NCBI GenBank assembly: GCA_009869945.1
Contig: WIXG01000235.1
Span: forward strand, 1 to 64,000
DNA: 64,000 nt
From: Mesaphorura yosii
Taxonomy: Eukaryota > Arthropoda > Collembola > Poduromorpha > Tullbergiidae
Direction: 5' to 3'
Both the position numbers and the translations under genes were made by a program. Of this stretch, positions 51,922-64,000 are shown in pieces. The notes under the pieces are model-generated. The model saw only the letters and a program-made list of their open reading frames with translations, was not told where the DNA came from and made no database searches. The first letter of the stretch is position 1. Each line of letters opens with the position of its first letter.

Positions 51922-54900
51922 TTTGAATCTGAAGATAGGATACAGCTGGAGAAGTGCTCTGCAGGAACTGGCAAATTAGTTTGGTTCAGCAGTGTATTAA
52001 ATTGGAAACTCAAAAATGCAATGTCATTGTGATCGTGGTGTTTATTTTTATCTTGTGCCGCATGTTACATAATTATGGCCCATTGGTTAGCACAGTTAGA
52101 CATTCATCACGTAAGTATTGACTCTTGTCGTACTTGACGTTGGCCCATACATCATCTATATCTCATTATGAAATGAAACCGTTATTGACACAAGCGTACA
52201 TACCAAAATGTATTCCGAATTCTGTACTCGCGCTCGAAGCCTCATCTCAAACTAAACTTTATTAATATGGTTATCGTAAACATTAACGTTCATTGTTCAA
52301 AGGTCATCACGTGGTTTTATGCCACTATTAATTTTTGAGTTTCTGTGTCATCATTGAATACCGTGACCGCCCGAGAGCATGTGAAATGGTGTTCATGTGG
52401 ACTTTGACGACCACGTCCGCTATGTTTGTTGCATTTTGAAACTTTAAAATTGAACTCATGGCACATCGTTCGGAAGATAACAACAATGATTTGTAACTAC
52501 GGGCGTTCTTCACATCAAAACATATTTCAATAATAATAATTGGATCCAGAAAAAGCTACGGAAAGGTCCATTTCTGCAACGCCAATTAGTCACTGAATGG
52601 GGCTAGGAGCCTTACTTTCCCTCTAGTTGCGTTGGAGAAAACTACTGTAACTTTCTCCGCACCTTGCAGATGGAACTTGAGTGCGTTGCCATCAATGCGT
52701 GAAACAGAAGTCATTTCAGGGGAACTCAAGCCTTGAAACTTCCTGGCGTCTGTGGTAAATTTTTACCACCTGCCATTCATCCAATTCGTGGTTTCTGGTT
52801 CCGAGAATTGCCACCTTTGTAATCGTAGTAAGACATCAAAAATTTATTATTTTCAAGCATATCACACTGAGACTCCTGTAATCAGAACTAAAAACTGTTT
52901 CAGACAACGGCGTCTCGAGCGTGAAGGACGCTAGGCACGAATTTCTGTAATTGCATGTCAAATGTTCCAATTATTGATTAAGTATAATGGTGGGATTGTT
53001 CAAAACTTGCAGTTTACTTTAATGGTGAACCCAAGTCTAAACTTTCCACGAATTACGAGTATAAAGACTAACTTGCACACAATCTAGCCAGTGACTGACG
53101 TCTGGGAGAGTGTAGAATGAGCGACAAAGTCGTGCCATGGGCAGACCGACCAGAAGGGAAACTTTATGCTCACATAAAATCAAAATCTGGAAATCTTTCT
53201 TGGTTTCATAATTAAAAACAATAATTTATATTTTACTCGTTGCATGGAGAAGGGAAGGGAAGGATCAAGATTGACACGATCAAGTTCAAACTTTGTTGGG
53301 AGAAAGTTTTTGGCATGTGCAATTTATATACTTGTCTTGCTACAAAATTTATATCCTGAAACATTACAAAAACTTTTTAATTATGAAATTCAGACGTTTT
53401 ACGAGTTCAATTCCGAATATCTGATCAAAACTTAACAAAGTCTTTGCCTTGCCTTGACTTGATTTAAGTGGCTGCAGGCAAATTGTGGCCGCATGCTTGC
53501 CAATTCCAGACTTCATTAGCTTTGGGCTGTGGTTTAATAAACCAAGCAGCAGCAGAGAGTTGCGGATAAAGAAAGAGGCGGAAAGAAGCGCAGATCATCG
53601 ACCTAAATCTGTCTCAAGTATTTTATTATTTAGCTTTCTCCACAGAAGACGCACTAAGTGGACTTCAGACTTCATGACCATGATGATGATGCTGGTCGCT
53701 GGTCGTTCGTCCCGGTTTACAAAAACTGGAGAGCAGGACAAGCTGGATGGCAGTTGGCGGATGTTTATAGAAAAGAATTGGATACAGCGGGCAATAAGAA
53801 TCTATTAGCTCTTCACATTCGTGGATGTGGAGATGAAGAATAAATGGATTTGGATTTGGCTAATGGGTTGCTGTCCTGCTACGCAATGAGCGTCTCAGTT
53901 TCTTCATCCTTCGCTCTGAGTGTTTACTGAACCAGTTTTCTTTCTTCAACAACTATCATATCATAATCATGATCGCTTGAACGAAATTGTTATTGCAAAG
54001 TCGTCAACTGATGTCGGCTGGCTGTAAATGCTTCACATCGCTTTACGACGAGGCCGTCTACTGGGCTGTAACAGGATTAAAGCAATTCGAGACTGTTCAG
54101 CAGCGCATTTTGAGGGAATTAGAATTCAAAGCAATGAAGCCATGCATATGATCATGGGGCCATGAAGAAAGTTTTATTGTCAGGCTACTAAATTATTAAA
54201 TGTCCTCTTTTAATAACGGCCATCAACCTCGTTCGCGGTCGTCATGAAACTTCTTAGACTTTTGAAACATGAAAACTGAAGGCCGCGTCATGTGGATATG
54301 TTCACGAGTTCCCTTTGACCACCATTCGTCCAGGACGACGATCTCCAAACTACAAAGGATATAAGCATCGAAAATGGCGCTTATATCACTAAGTACAAGG
54401 CAAGAGTAGGAGTTCACAGTATTCTTTACTACTGCAGTGACGACAGCAATAACACGTCTTGTTTCCTCTGACATCAATCCATGTAGGCATTGCATTAGTT
54501 GTGAATTACGATGACATTATGAGATGGAGACGAAGAAAGAAAAGCCTTGAGTGAATCGCAAATATCAGGCGGCAGCGGTAGCACTATGAGAAAACAGACG
54601 CGTCTGGTTTCTTTTTATACCCTCTTCATATCTTATTGCTGTGATCTTTTCTTAGCAGCACAGTCCATCTTTTCTCCGTACAATTGCAGCGCTATGCCAT
54701 TACGCCTTTGAAGAGCGTCCGCTGAAGATATCCACGACACCACTATACTGCATTGCACAGGAGGATCAAGCGAAGCAGTGGTACGTCTCAATCGAAGATC
54801 CATTTCACTTATGCTGCATGACATTCCTGTTCCGCTCTTCCCTTTCCCGGTGAACGTTTTATTGAATTGGAGTCCGGAATGATGCTTCATTGAAATGATT

Positions 54901-55468
54901 CTTTACGTGGCATGCCAAATAGCGATAGAATGGGCATTAAAAAGAGGTGTCTGCCACCAATATCTCAAGTGGAACAAAATTTATGGCCGATTCCAGTAAT
55001 TTATTGGAATCAATATCAGTTGTCAATAGGCAAGTGGGAAATACCTTCTTCCGAATGAAATTATGGCCTACCTAGCAGTCTGTCCCGTCCATCACGGACA
55101 CCAACTCGTACACATTCGTCATGGCAATGACCATGAGGCATGAGCCACAAAGTTTGAGATAATGAACCATTTTGACTCTCATTCTCAAATATTTGCAACG
55201 GCTTCTAATTGGTTCCCGCCCGTCCGTGCATGAAACTGCAGCTTGGCTATTTTCTGGGATCCGTATAAATAAACTCAGTTGAATTTGTTAAATTCTTAAT
55301 TGAGTTGTGATTTAGTTAATACCTTGGAGGTACCTCACCTGTTTTGCTGTATCCGTCCAGAGATAAGACATGGCTACGTGTTTGCATCTTTAAGTGCAGT
55401 GACTTTAGAGCATTTATCTGGCATAGATTCCTGCCACAATGTCCACCATTGCCAAGGTGCTTGGGCTT
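51922..55468. other. intergenic DNA upstream of monooxygenase C
   Basis: No exon recognised on either strand. The frame at 53485-53808 (+, 107 codons) is unsupported by motifs or splice partners. The copy C promoter presumably lies just above 51921. Confidence 0.45.
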
Positions 55469-55571
55469 AACTACACTTTATCGAGCAGCGCTTGGCGCTG
55501 CTGGGAAGTGGTGGAAAATGTAGCCCTTGAGCCCCTGATCTCGAAATTGGGAAAAAAAGATTTGGCGCTCG
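55469..55571 (+). repeat. left terminal inverted repeat
   Basis: Left end of the MITE-like element. It begins AACTACACTTTA, contains the nested hairpin CAGCGCTTGGCGCTG, and ends at GGCGCTCG. Confidence 0.8.
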
Positions 55572-55979
55572 CGCCCCTAGGCGCCAGGAGGGGGCTCCAA
55601 AGATTGGGGTTAGGTTAGGTTACACTCGAGCGAAGCGAGAGCCGCGATGCGTTCCCACAGAGTGGGACCGGCGTAGCCGGAGCTTAGCGCCCAGCGGAGC
55701 TTTAGGTAATTCCAAAACATACACGCATGGCAATAGTGAAACAATTCAAAAATTCGAATGTCCACATTTCCCAATTGGAATGTTGGACGAAAACTTAATT
55801 TTCTCGGACCCCATGTGTTTCCGCCAATAAATGCTTTCAGATTCTTGATCAGCACGTCGAGGACTATCACTGTAAATTTTCAGCCCGATCGGACGAGGTC
55901 GAAGCATACGAAGGAAGACCATGGATTTCACCTGCGACTTTCTCAACCCCCCCCCCCCCCATAACTCCGCCATAGGAGT

Positions 55980-56082
55980 CGAGCGCCAAATTTTTTTTTC
56001 CCACTTTCGAGATCAGGGGCTCAAGGGTTACATTTTCCACCACTTCCCAGCAGCGCTTCGCGCTGCCCGCTAAAGTGTAGTT
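55980..56082 (-). repeat. right terminal inverted repeat
   Basis: Inverted copy of the left end. The nested hairpin here reads CAGCGCGAAGCGCTG on the minus strand: the loop bases differ from the left copy but the stem pairing is kept. Confidence 0.8.
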
Positions 56083-56139
56083 GTTCCGATGCTTGTATGC
56101 CCACGTCAGCTCCTACCCACCATTGCTCGACGTGGAATG

Positions 56140-56852
56140 GCTTCCAAACCCAAAGCTTCTATATGGCCGCCACCAGCAGCATGGGCTCCGAAGCGAGACC
56201 CAAAATTGTACGAGGATTTGTCCAACAAGCAGCGCAAAGACCAAGGCTTTCCATGTCTTTACGAAACGGACGAGCTGCTTCCTGACGCTCTGAAGGCTAA
56301 AAGTTCATCCGTCAATTCAAATCAGTGCCTCCCGAAGACGACGCTGGGCGTGGCCATTCTAAGAAGCTGTTCAATCTTAAGACAAGCTCCAAAATTTAGG
56401 TCGAATCGCGCTTCATTGTGGACTATGGGTTCAATATCACCATCGGGGACAACTTCGCCAATTTCGACTGCTGCTCCTTGGACGCCGCCCCAATTACAAT
56501 AGGAAAGAACGTCATGATTGCACCCAAAGTTAATTTGTTTGCGGCCACTCACCCACTTCATCCAGTAGAGCACATGGAGTACCAACTGGCTAAACCAATC
56601 ACGATTGGAGATAATGTCTGGACTAGAGGTGGTTCGACCATTTTCCCAGGAGTTACACTTGCCGAAGGCGTAGTTGTCGCTGCAGCATCTGCTGTCACCA
56701 AAAGTGTGAGTTGAGTTTATAAATTATAATTGTCACGCCATGAAGAAATCTCTAGCCAAGTATTTTCTTAGGTGCCAAAATTTTGTGTTGGTGGGAATCC
56801 TGCTAAGATTATCAAATACCTTCCAGGATCCGACAAGCCAAAGGATCTCTAG
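56140..56852 (+). pseudogene. maltose/galactoside O-acetyltransferase-type gene, damaged
   Basis: The family transfers acetyl from acetyl-CoA to sugars and folds as a left-handed beta helix of hexapeptide repeats; it is common in bacteria and fungi. The N-terminal part from the ATG at 56140 has KQRKDQGFPCLYETDELL, like the N-terminal MAT domain. The matching continuation (SVPPEDDAGRG...KLFN) lies in another frame, so a frameshift is needed near 56311-56320. A TAG at 56397-56399 interrupts just before VESRFIVDYGFNITIGDNF. The helix region follows with ITIGKNVMIAPKVNLFAATHPL (catalytic His kept in ATHP), ITIGDNVW, TRGG where IGGG is usual, and FPGVTLAEGVVV. A 66-bp intron (56706-56771) splits it before VPKFCVGGNPAKIIKYL; stop at 56850-56852. 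The TAG could also be part of an acceptor for a phase 0 intron 56311-56399, but that would remove conserved sequence. The MITE ends 57 bp upstream. Confidence 0.75.
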
Positions 56853-59800
56853 CGACCGTTGACCGCGTCTTCGAATCCTTGAGTCATACGACCTGCCAAT
56901 CCAAAATCTAGTCAAGTATGTGAATGCCAAAATGCCTACAAACCAATCAAAGTAAGCTACTAAGCACCACCCATGATATCTTTAATTTTCTGATGCACTG
57001 CGTAATCGATTCCTTCAGTTCCAACATAGAAAGTTTAGTGCAAGTTTGCCCACTCCGCTGATGCAGTTTGAATTATGAAAACTTGCCCTTCCAGTCTTAA
57101 AGTTTATAATGAAATTGAATGTCAGCAGTAGGCTGTTACTTTTCCTCATCAGTCACATTCAGAATCCTTCCCAGAAGAGTCTTGCACTTGACTTTGTGGT
57201 GACTCTCATCGCCACTTGTAACTCGTAGGCTAGTGGGAGTCAAGAAGTAGAAAAGTTTTAATATATTTGTTGTTTATTCATACAGAGATTCCCAAGAGAG
57301 GCTGTGGGAAAGTTAAGGGGTTGAACTCTCCAACTCCTGGTTCTGCTTCTCCAACTCCAAGTTGTAAATGTTATCTTTGCGAAGATTCCATTCATTTTAC
57401 CGGCGCTCCGAGGAGACGGAGGACTTGAAACCACTATCACTAATTGCTTTCAACATTTTAATTTAAAACAATTTCTCGAACCTTTTGAATTCATTTTCCA
57501 GAATCTCTTAAGTACAGTTTTGGATGCGGTGCGGTTAACAAATCTTGGCACCTTCCAACACTGCATTGCCGAATGTATAAATTCAAATCTACTCCGAGAT
57601 TTCTGGAGAGAAACTTTTGCCCTTTTTCATGTAACAGTGCTTGATGCCATGCCATAGTCTAGTTTAATTTGAACTTGTCCAATGCTGACTCTGCATTTGT
57701 AAACGACCCTGCCCTGGCTTTGTTGATGGCACAATGCCTTCATGGTTTTTTCTGTTTTGGCTGGAATCTGCCCTGAAATCTGCAAAATGATGTTTCATGT
57801 GTTCTTCCTCCTTTCGCAATAAAAACTTGCACCGCCATGCCATCGCCAAGTCTTGGACGACTTTTCCCGTCGTCATTTTGAAAAATCACTTTCTGTCTTG
57901 TTACTAATCCGCCCATTCGTATTCCGCTCATTCATTATGAGATTATACCGTGTGTTCAGTGTTCAATGACGCGTCGGTATCCAATTCTGGTCGTATGCAT
58001 GCATGCGAGGAAGAGAAGATTGATAAGAGCCAAATTGATAGTCTACTTTCCATCTCCATTTCTTCATTCTTCTCCCGTGGACTGTAAACTCATGTCGGCA
58101 GTGGAATTCCTGTCTGCTGCACACATACGCCTGGCTTCATTGTGCTCTTAATGGAACCATCCATCTTGCAGTAATATTTGTCTTCGGTTCAATCAGGTAT
58201 GGAATAATGTAAATGCTGCTGGCTGGAATTATGAAGCATATCTATTTTTATGCTCACAGTTCAATGCTCGGTCGTGGTTCATTTTAAAGCTCGATGTAGA
58301 AAGATCGTTTTATTATGATTACGCAGAAATTGGGTTACAAGAAATATTACTTCGACTATCACCCACGTCGTCTTTGTTATACTTCTTCCGTGTACTGCAC
58401 ATCAAAACCAATTTCTCGGGGAAGGTTCATCATTTATAATTTTGGGAAGCCAGTTTGAAGGCGCATCCTCCCACGCATCAGTCCCACGTCCATTACACAC
58501 GGTGAAAGGGACTCTAATTCATGCCGGCGGTGGTCGTACGTATTTCCCCGCCGCAAAAAGGGCCGTAAATAATCTTTAAACGCACACCAGTTTGCTGTTT
58601 ATGCCCCCATTGCCGTCGAGAAGCTATCCACCCAAGGAATAATTCGATAATAATACCACATTTTGTTGACAATAATTACAAGAATAATTTCTCGCTAAAG
58701 AGATTCACCGGAACCGAAATTCTAAACAAGCAGCCCGCGAAGACAAGCTGAATGGGCTTCGGAGGTCTCACACAGATCCTGAAAATAGCGCATTGGGGAA
58801 TTTTATTCTGGTGCTACGGACGCGAGGTCCGACATAAACGAAATGCTGTGGCAGTTCAAAAGCGAGTATCAAATGGACCTGATATCGTGCGCATGGTTTA
58901 AAAGTCAGCCTGGTTGCTGGTTATTCGTTGCTGCCGGTGCCATTGATTTAATTTTACGGTTTATCGCCTGAATTACCGGAAGCATACCCATACACATAAT
59001 CAAGTCCAATTCACACGCATCCTTCCCCGTGCAACTTTGTAACTGGGTCAAGAATGGCTGAAATCTTACAGCTTACAGCTCAAAACTGTGCACGAGTTGG
59101 AGTCACAACTGTGGCAGCCAATTAAAAAAGAAATTAGGAGGATAAATCCCCCGCAAGAACTTTTGAGATCGCGTTCCTCTTGACTCAATTTTTTCACTGT
59201 CTCGATTTCCCTGAAGAATTCAAACCAATTATGACTTCAATCTTTGGTTCATAAGGAGGCCCGCCTGAGCCATTGTCTGAATCAACTTTTCCCATTCTTC
59301 GTCCAAGTCAAAGTGCCAACGAAATTTAATTTGATTTTTTCATCTTCCTGGAACGTGCGTGCATTTCATGAAACTGTGCTTGCGCCGTCCCGCCGCTACT
59401 TTACAATTTGCTCAAAGGTTGGGGCCTTGGGATCATCATCAATGACAGCCCTCAGACAAAAATCTCGCCTGGGTTTCCCGAAGATTCCCGGAATGAAGTC
59501 TTTTGTTTAATATTTCTAATAATTTTCTCTGGAACATTTTGCATTAAGAACTTCGACTTGAGCTCCCTGAGCTCAGTCAGTGCAAGTCCGGAAGGAGTCG
59601 TTAAAGAGTTGACGGAAAGAAGCACAAAGTGTTCACTGCGCCTTCATTCATTTCTTCCTCGGCTAACCCCATTTTCCAATATCTTCTATGCCTTCAGTCA
59701 TCCTGTGCACTGATCGGCGCTCTTTGGAGATAGTTTTGCAGTTCACACAGCGTTTAATAATAATTTCACTCTTGTCTTACCCCTTTCACTGGAATTTGGA

Positions 59801-62800
59801 GAAAAAGTCTAGTGAAGTGATTGCGCAGGGGAAAGTTTAAAGAAAAAGTTGGACAAGTTGTAAGTTGGCCAGGCCAGCCATTATTACGAGCAAGAATTTT
59901 ATTAGACTGCTGGCTCAGAAGACAGAGAGTAAAAAGCAATACACAATACACTCGGAGTTCGAGCCTAATAGTAGTTAAAGTCCAGAAAAAGTTTTGCAAA
60001 GGAATATAATAACTTAGAACCTCCGTCGGCTTGTTCGCAGTCACTTCAATGAAACGAGACCTGAAAGCACAAAGCACGCTAAAAGGTTTGCTCACATACC
60101 TTTTCTAAATAATTGAAGTCGATCAGTTTAGCAATGCAACGAGTCCTTCGTATCAGTTGTCTACTGTTCTATGAAGTTATCGCTTAGATACTGTTTTCCC
60201 TCGCCCTCGCTCTTCAATCGGATGAGCGGACATTTGAAATTGCTTAACATTTCACCAAGGAATGCCCAGATTCCAATTCCCTCCTGGTTAATCCCCGGTT
60301 TGCTTCTTCTCCCGCTTCTGCGATCAGGAGGAGTGAGCCACTTAAAGCAGACGGCGACAGTCGTAGTCGTAATTTCCCTGCTCCTCGGATTTGTATCATT
60401 TATCCAGACTCTTTGCCGGTCGTGGTCCCAGCAGAACGAATTGCACTAATATTTTACGTTTAGTAGGCCGAATTCTTTTAGCATGCCATGAATAAAGTTT
60501 AAACTTTTTTTTACATTCATGCGAGATGCGAATTTTTGTGCGAAAAGAATCCAGAGTTTTGCCAACTGCAAGTAACACATAAATCTTGATGAATGGAATG
60601 CTTTGCATAGAATTAAATTGGGATGAATAACTTTGCTCTTACAATTACGTCAATTACTGTGACCTACTAAAAAGAGTCAGCCATCTGCTCGAATCATCTG
60701 CAATTTATTTTGCATTTAGTGTCAGCGACGCCATTAGCCTTTAGCCCGCTCCGGAATTTCGCGTAAGTCGTCAACATCACGCCAAGACAACTTTATGAAA
60801 CAAATGAGAAGTGCGTCATGGCATCTTTTATTCTTTTCATCACGCTCTTCATTGTGCAGAACAATGAGAATTATTACCGCGGAACGAGGAATCGGACGGA
60901 GTCGTTCAGGCCCTGAAATTGCACTACAGAGAGTCTTGAAACATTTCCTGCGCTGTGAACGCGGTGCGAGCGCGAGAATGCACACGTGAATACGAGTGTC
61001 TGTGGCAGTGGCAGGAGGAGAAATGAAAACCCATTCAAAGAAAATCTCATTTAAGAAATCCTATTCCCAGTTGGTTTTGGCTTTGGTTGGATCTCTCTGC
61101 CGTGTTCTGTACTCTTGCTGCGTCTGCCGTCGGTGCCGCTCTTATTTCTGGCCTGCTGGTGTTTGTTATAACAATAAGTTCAGGTTGGATGAGTTCGGTC
61201 GACCATGTGAAAGATTGACGCTTTCTCTTCTGCTTTCTCTCATCTTAATCTCACTCTGGAGGTGAGCACTGAACAGAACACAAAAATAAGAGAAGAAGAA
61301 AAGAAAGGTGGAGGTTCCGTTTCCATTGTTTCAACACGCTTTGAGACTGGTTATTATTACACACTCGGTGTTGAAGAACCAGGCGCAGCAGAGAAGAAAA
61401 GTATGAAGCAGCAGAAGCAGGAAGCATCTTTGAAGTCATTGAGCTACACACCGCCGCCGCCACCAGTGCACCTCTGACTCTGTGTGATCTAATCTTCTTT
61501 GATGGTTAGAATTAAAGGCCATTCTAATTAAGTTTGGCAAACTATTCGCACCATCAAACTTTCTAAATTTCTCCTCTATCGGACATTAATACAGTAAATC
61601 TCTTTCGCTGTCTCTTGCGTCTGATACTCTGATTCTCTCCATTGACTCATTGTGTGTGAGTTGAGCCAACGACTCGACGTAATGTGTACGAGTGGGGTCG
61701 TTGAAAACAATCCATTTCACTCAACTACTTTAACAAGTCGACGCACCGCCACACTTTATCATGACATGGCATAGCACTGCTTTGGCTCTGGACAGAGTTC
61801 AGAAGTGTATAAGCTCAATTTATTAATTCAAGAGATCATTCCATGTAACTATCAACATGATGAAATTTCAACTTTCAGTCCCGAGCTTAAGTGCTATTCA
61901 TGCATTAGCGTCACAGGATGCGTGGGGATTTCAACATTAATTTCTTACCTCGAACGAGACGGCTATAGAATCCGACCAATTACAAATACAGCTGCAATTT
62001 ACTGGGAAGCGAAGGATGCATTTCCTTTCAGTGCATTGGACGCTGCTTTCTTGCAATGGCCAATGTCCGGTCTCTCCGAATTAAGGTTTCGGACCGACCC
62101 AACCAAACTTACTCAGGCGATTAATGCGCAATCCATCACTTGGGCTTTTAGATTGCGAGTTTGAAGTTTATAAAAACAAATATTGAGGAGCTGGCCAGGC
62201 GGGCTTTGGGCAACGACCACGACGTTGGTCGACGATGATGATGACAATAACAAGTTGCGTGAGACAAAATATCCTTCCCGTGTCAGGCAGTTGAAGCAAA
62301 GATAGCTGCTTTCACTGCTCGGTGGTCTGAATGACAGGAAATATGAAAAGAAATCGTCAATTTAGTGTGTGGCAAAGGATTTGGAAGAAAGGACTGCTGC
62401 TGGGAAGATTATAAGATGGAATTGAAAGCGATTTGACCAATTCACAAAAAAAGAAAGACGCTGTCTTGGCAAAACGGACAACATGTCGTCATCATCATCA
62501 GTCATCTGCCAGCACTCATAAATTGTACATGAGTTATGTTATTGTGCTGGTCGATTGGTGTGCAGGCATTCCGCCAAGCTTCAGCCTCAACCTGGCATGA
62601 CAAAAGGAGTGAGATTATTGAAGAAAGCAAAAACGACTATACTTCGTCCTGTGAGAATGGGATTTCATTTTATCGATAACCCTCCGTTGGACTGGCAGTT
62701 CGAATGCTAGGAAAGGAAGTAGACTCGGGCAAAAACATGACAAATGTGCAAAGTCCATAAAATTATTAGTATATTAAGAAAACTATTTAATGTTCGATGC

Positions 62801-64000
62801 AGACAGTAGTGAGGGTTCTTTAATGTACAGCGCAACACATGGCAGTCAGGGCCTTCTTCATACTCCTGAGCCTCAATGCGCCCGCTCTGGCCAATAAACC
62901 CTGAAATTTTAGTGCCTCACGGACTGCTGCCAACGTATCAGATTCCACTCAAAGCGAACGAGATGGCTCGGCTCGCTGACGTGAAAGGTGAAAATTTCAA
63001 TATTTTCAATTCACAACGACGGTTGTTCAAAGTGCGCTGCCATTATTGCATGCAAATACAGAAAGCGGCTGTTGCTTTTGAATGACAGGACGGCTGAGCG
63101 GAAAGGCTGCATAGACGCATAACATGACCACAGGCAAAGGGAGGATGATCGAGAGTGCATTAATCAAATTAGTGTTCCTGGTATCGAGGAAATGGAAAGG
63201 TACAAAAGGCTTAAAGAGAAAATCATATTAAACTAACCCAAACTCTGAGCCAACTCGAGCTGAGGTTTACAGATTTTTTGCCACACTTTCTACTTCTACG
63301 TTGTTCACTAAACCCACTTCACCCACCACGAGTGGGTCCCAGTTTCTGCAAGTTACGAGCAGAAAAAAATCCGTGAACGGATTAAGTTTGATTTTTTTCC
63401 AAGTTGCTTGCGAAGGAAAGTAGGTGTGTTTAAACTCGGCTAACGTCTCCCGGCCCGGTTCTTTTTCATACATATTGCACAAGGCGCAAGAGATCCGATG
63501 AGAAGTAGAAGACAGGTCTAAGATTAATCGTACAAAAGTAATTTGTCACACGGAGACGACGCAGAAAAAGCAAAGTGAAACTGCGGTCTTCAAAAACTGG
63601 GAGCTGCGAAAACACACCTTTGTGGATTTTTCGCTTGCTAGTACATGTAGCAGCCAGTTGGGATTGATAAGTGTAAGAGAGTTACCGGGGTTTGTGTATA
63701 TATGTCTTAATTTTGCAGACGAGAATTCGGCTTGGTTCTTATATTCTGGCTTGCTATGCAACGGGTGCCCATTTCAACTGTTACAAAGCTTGCATAATTG
63801 CTTAAACCGTCGCAAGTCCGGTTAATTACAGCTTAGATGGTCGTTGAATTAGAAGCCTAGTAGTAGATATATACTTGCAGCTCACCAGTACAATCAAATC
63901 CGACCAAGGACCATAACATTACAATTCGAACAAGACGCATCACATGGATGATGGGTGAGCGGATGCACAATGTAAATAACTTGTCCATGCGCCCTTCTAA
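56853..64000. other. intergenic DNA to the right edge
   Basis: About 7 kb read on both strands with no exon, RNA gene or mobile element that can be supported. Frames at 59244-59713, 60171-60449 and 61805-62164 (+) lack motifs and partner exons. It may be intron or flank of a gene beyond the window. Confidence 0.45.

Larger units (their letters stand above)
55469..56082. mobile_element. MITE-like DNA element with 103-bp terminal inverted repeats
   Basis: The ends 55469-55571 and 55980-56082 are inverted copies of each other, with about 8 mismatches in 103 positions, starting AACTACACTTTA on each strand. The 614-bp element has no transposase frame. Its interior is packed with short palindromes such as CGAGCGAAGCGAG, CCCACAGAGTGGG and CGGCGTAGCCG, plus a TTAGG-type dimer near 55607 and a run of 14 C near 55947-55960. 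No clear target-site duplication was seen, so the superfamily is not assigned. It is a plain non-autonomous DNA transposon by structure, probably fairly recent given the about 92% match between its ends. Confidence 0.8.

Noticed and set aside
55610-55973. Minus-strand frames inside the MITE
   Set aside because: The translations come from the palindromic interior of a non-coding element; no transposase motif is present.
1-64000. CRISPR arrays, operons or prokaryotic promoters
   Set aside because: No regularly spaced direct repeats were seen, and the gene structure is eukaryotic throughout.

Overview
The window is arthropod nuclear DNA. Genes are split by many short GT-AG introns (often 60-90 bp), intergenic DNA is AT-rich, and the gene families are metazoan: Roundabout, Beaten-path and TACC. 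Short runs of the arthropod telomere-type unit TTAGG occur inside repeats near 8740 and 55607. The mix of compact introns, tandem Baeyer-Villiger-type monooxygenases and a microbial-type acetyltransferase would suit a springtail or another non-insect arthropod. The taxon is an inference; no sequence search was possible.

Left part (1-6.8 kb, + strand): the 3' portion of a roundabout (Robo) axon-guidance receptor, from its last Ig domain through three FN3 domains, one membrane helix and a cytoplasmic tail with CC0- and CC1-like motifs. 10.5-12.4 kb (+): a complete Beaten-path (Beat) type two-Ig protein. 12.9-13.5 kb (+): a short gene encoding only a TACC coiled-coil domain. 27.2-35.2 kb (+): a second Beat paralogue whose signal-peptide exon lies 6.6 kb upstream of its body. 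Robo and Beat are both neuronal guidance proteins in insects, so this half is a neural cell-surface block with an unrelated short TACC gene inside it.

Right part (41.5-52 kb, - strand): an omega-like glutathione S-transferase with a signal peptide and a cysteine-rich N-terminal extension, followed by three head-to-tail flavin monooxygenase genes of Baeyer-Villiger type. The three share all six intron positions and phases, so they arose by tandem duplication after the introns were in place. A secreted or luminal thiol transferase next to NADPH/FAD oxygenases suggests a xenobiotic or defensive-chemistry neighbourhood, which is inference. 55.5-56.9 kb (+): a 614-bp MITE-like element with 103-bp terminal inverted repeats, then a damaged maltose/galactoside O-acetyltransferase-type gene carrying one spliceosomal intron.

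The remaining DNA (about 6.2-10.5, 13.6-27, 35.2-41.4, 52-55.4 and 57-64 kb) showed no supportable coding exons. Exon coordinates come from reading frames, splice-site consensus, phase agreement and family conservation, without transcript data.
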